This document shows positions 61,567-64,000 of a stretch of DNA of 64,000 bases, piece after piece. Location: the NCBI GenBank assembly GCA_949126835.1, contig OX421502.1, positions 40,633,473 through 40,697,472 on the forward strand. The letters are read 5' to 3'. Both the position numbers and the translations under genes were made by a program. Position 1 is the first letter of the stretch. Each line of letters begins with the position of its first letter. The DNA comes from Anisus vortex. Its lineage: Eukaryota; Mollusca; Gastropoda; Planorbidae. The notes under the pieces were generated by a model, which was given only the letters and a program-made list of their open reading frames with translations, searched no databases and had not been told where the DNA came from.

Positions 61567-62877
61567 ATGCCCACACGACCCTGTCACTCAGCCATAACTT
61601 GTTTAAAAACATTAACTGCGTTGCTAAGGCTTTAATATTGTTGCTTTGAAAACCTCCCAGAATAGAGTCTTCCTTGACCTGGAGATTACGTCGTCTGCAG
61701 TTCATGACTTCCGGCTATCTTTACTTGCGTGAACATTTAGTTGGAATTCTCCACCGAGGTTCTTGTGTATTTCAATAATTGGTGGCAGCGGTTTGGGTTT
61801 TATAATATAAACTCTGGTCAACGTGAAGTATCTCTTCCAGGCCATGTTTTTGTTATGGTAAGGGAGTAGTGAAGCAGCGTTCGCCAGTTGCCGTGGACAC
61901 GGTTGTACAAAGGGATCGCGTGGCCAGCATAATGTCAGGCCGGTACGACGTGAAGAGGTGGGGGAGAAAGGGAGTTTTAATCCCCCACGGGCCAGTCCCA
62001 TCATTGAATGACCAATGTCCAGTGCAATTCCAACAAGTTGTTTTGTACTTTTAGTACAAGTCGAATAGAGTGGACGACTGGATATCAAAGACACGCCAGT
62101 TTCCTGTCACGTCTTTAATGATCGCACACACTGATACACTCCCTCACCCCCCTCCAACACACTCACACATCCTCTTACATACACTTTCACACACAACAAA
62201 CCACCACCACATAAAGACGCTCACATGTAAATTCTGCTACAACCATTCTCCACTGTCTCTTGTCTGCTGACGTGTCCGACAGACCCGCCCCCCCCCCCCC
62301 CCATGTTTCTCCTTCTTTCTTAGACCGATGTCCAGCGATGACCATAAAAACGCCCGGCTGGTAATAACCCTCCAGTTCCCCTCCTCGCATTGTCCTGCTG
62401 TGTCCAGTCAAATGGTCAGTGACCAGAAGTTTTTAATGACGTCCACTACTGTCCGTACACTCAAGTAGCCTCCCCTATCAATTATTCATAGACTTCAAAA
62501 CCCGCTGGATATCATACGAAGTTTATCACTTGGTTTAGCATTCTCTCTTTCAATTCACGCCATCTGTCGGTCATATTGTCCGAAGACAGATAGACTACAT
62601 AGCACTAACATGTCTGTTAGCTCAATGTTAACTCAGTGTTAACAGATATTATTATTATCATAACAAAGAGTTTTCTTGTGTGTTAGTGAAACTGTTTATT
62701 TAAGAAGAAAAAAAAAACTTTAAATAAAAACCAAAGTTTAAATCTGTTAGTCTATGAAAGAAAATACACGTTTTGGTTTATTATCAAAACGATCAAGCGA
62801 CAACCAAGAATGAAGAAAAAATCAAACCTAGATTAAACCTAGGGCTCCCATTCAAATAATATAGAATATGGGAGATG
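61567..62877. other. non-coding stretch
   Basis: No gene seen apart from a SINE fragment. Has an IR-1 palindrome at 62413 and a C17 run near 62286. Confidence 0.5.
61866..61945 (-). mobile_element. SINE body fragment, antisense
   Basis: gaagcagcgttcgccagttg, then ccgtggacacggttgtac and tcgcgtggccagcataatgt, a diverged form of the SINE 3' part. Confidence 0.55.
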
Positions 62878-62945
62878 GTGGTCCATCGGCACCGCGCCCA
62901 GATTGTCGTTTTAAGGTCCTGGGTTCGAATCGCCAGTTTTTTCCC
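62878..62945 (+). mobile_element. tRNA-like SINE head
   Basis: ggtggtccatcggcaccgcg (A-box-like) and ggtcctgggttcgaatcgcc (B-box). No SINE body follows, because the hAT-like end begins at once. Confidence 0.5.
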
Positions 62946-62954
62946 TGCTCTAGT

Positions 62955-63130
62955 GCAGGGGTCGGCAACCTTTTGATAATGGTGGGCCAAAGTAAATTTT
63001 CTAATTCATCTAGCGTACTATTTAAGTAATCCGGTTTTTTCTCTATAGAAAAAATTAGAATTGCCTTTTTATTTGGTGGACTTTCGCGTGCCATTGATAT
63101 TTGGCTCTACGTGGCAAGCCTGGCAGTATT
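62955..63130 (+). mobile_element. hAT-like non-autonomous element
   Basis: Starts caggggtcggcaacctttt, a typical hAT end. The other end is unclear; possibly tggcaagcctggc near 63110. Confidence 0.5.
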
Positions 63131-64000
63131 ATTGTTTATAATTATTGTGTTTTTTAAACCCAATCCGGCCCCAAGGTTTCCAAATCCTTGTTTGTGTTTC
63201 TACTGCACATATATTTATATGTTAATCCATAATACTTTGACAGGTTGACATACGATTGACATAATACCTTTGTTTAGTATTTCAATAGTTATACTTTTTT
63301 GAATAGCCGTATTTATTGGAGTCTTCTTTGTTTGTTCAGCCATAACTATGTTTCGCTTTATTGCTAGTCAAGGGGAGATTAATCTATATGTGATGCTAAG
63401 TTGCCGAAAAAAAACCAAAATGTTGAGATCCGAAAATTGCCTTAATGTCCCATAACTCACGAGATAATAAGATAGACCATTCATTACACGAGGAGAGGGG
63501 GCGAGGGGGGGAACAGGGGAGGGTGCGTACGTCAAGGGAGGATTCTAGTCGTTTAATAACTAAAAAAAAAATCCCAGGAGGGTGACAGAAGGGGAATCCG
63601 CTCCCCATCATACTCTACACTTTCTTGATCTGGTCCCCTCCCTTCTACTACCCAAATTTACACACGTGACTGCCACGTGACCTGGGGAGCGGTACCGTTA
63701 CAACTTCCGGCGTGCCATAGATCAGTCTTGGGTATGAAAGAGATTGTCGTAGTGTGAGTAGATCTAAAAACATGAACCGGTGGCGCCCTCGCCCCGATTC
63801 TATGGCGCGGGGTAGCTGAGGGGGGGGGGGGTGAGGCGCACCATGGGGTAGTGCAAATTACAATGTCCCTCCGCGGAATCAATTCCTGTCTATGACTACG
63901 GCCGTGCCACGCGCCAATCCATCACGTCCATTTAGCTCCTGTCCACTAGCCCTGCCCTTTGCGGCCCGCGGAACATTTCTTGCCATCTATGGCCGTAAAT
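63131..64000. other. non-coding stretch to window edge
   Basis: No gene seen. G-runs near 63507 and 63821, and a CpG-richer end (63690-64000) with no coding frame. Confidence 0.5.

Noticed and set aside
61702..62094. 130-codon minus-strand frame
   Set aside because: Overlaps a SINE fragment; composition and lack of motifs suggest chance.

Overview
The window is nuclear DNA from an animal, most likely a mollusc and perhaps a pulmonate-type gastropod. Evidence for this is GT-AG introns, one protocadherin gene, an LTR retrotransposon, LINE, SINE and hAT-like fragments, and a very heavy load of satellites and minisatellites. The phylum is inferred from the overall look and the SINE body, not proven. 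Most long open frames here are simple-repeat artefacts.

Layout: 3-287 is an unidentified open frame cut by the window edge. 703-9376 is a 47-bp satellite with a ~892-bp higher-order period, split by a 6,360-bp Ty3/Gypsy-type element (2203-8562). The element has identical 627-bp LTRs and one 859-codon gag-protease frame that runs into an integrase remnant. Reverse transcriptase and RNase H are missing. 9377-19850 is non-coding and rich in simple repeats, including a 1.35-kb CTCTCGT array and a LINE fragment. 19855-20323 looks like a promoter and an untranslated first exon. 20324-34556 would then be a repeat-filled first intron. 34557-38112 carries two exons of a protocadherin: signal peptide, seven cadherin repeats, membrane span and the start of the tail. 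The 3' exons were not found.

A run of exactly 200 N (43749-43948) separates 36333-43748 from a near-identical copy at 43949 to about 51.9 kb. The copy starts in mid-exon, differs by about 1% in coding sequence, and has different repeat lengths. This is best explained as two overlapping haplotype contigs scaffolded end to end, so there is probably one protocadherin gene, not two.

The right part (51.9-64 kb) is dominated by arrays: 40-bp units at 52.4 kb, 28-bp at 55.2 kb, a 3.6-kb 27-bp satellite at 55.9-59.5 kb, 26-bp at 60.5 kb and 32-bp at 61.2 kb. It also has an antisense LINE 3' end and SINE and hAT-like pieces. I found no convincing protein gene there. Protein families are called from motifs by eye, with no database search.
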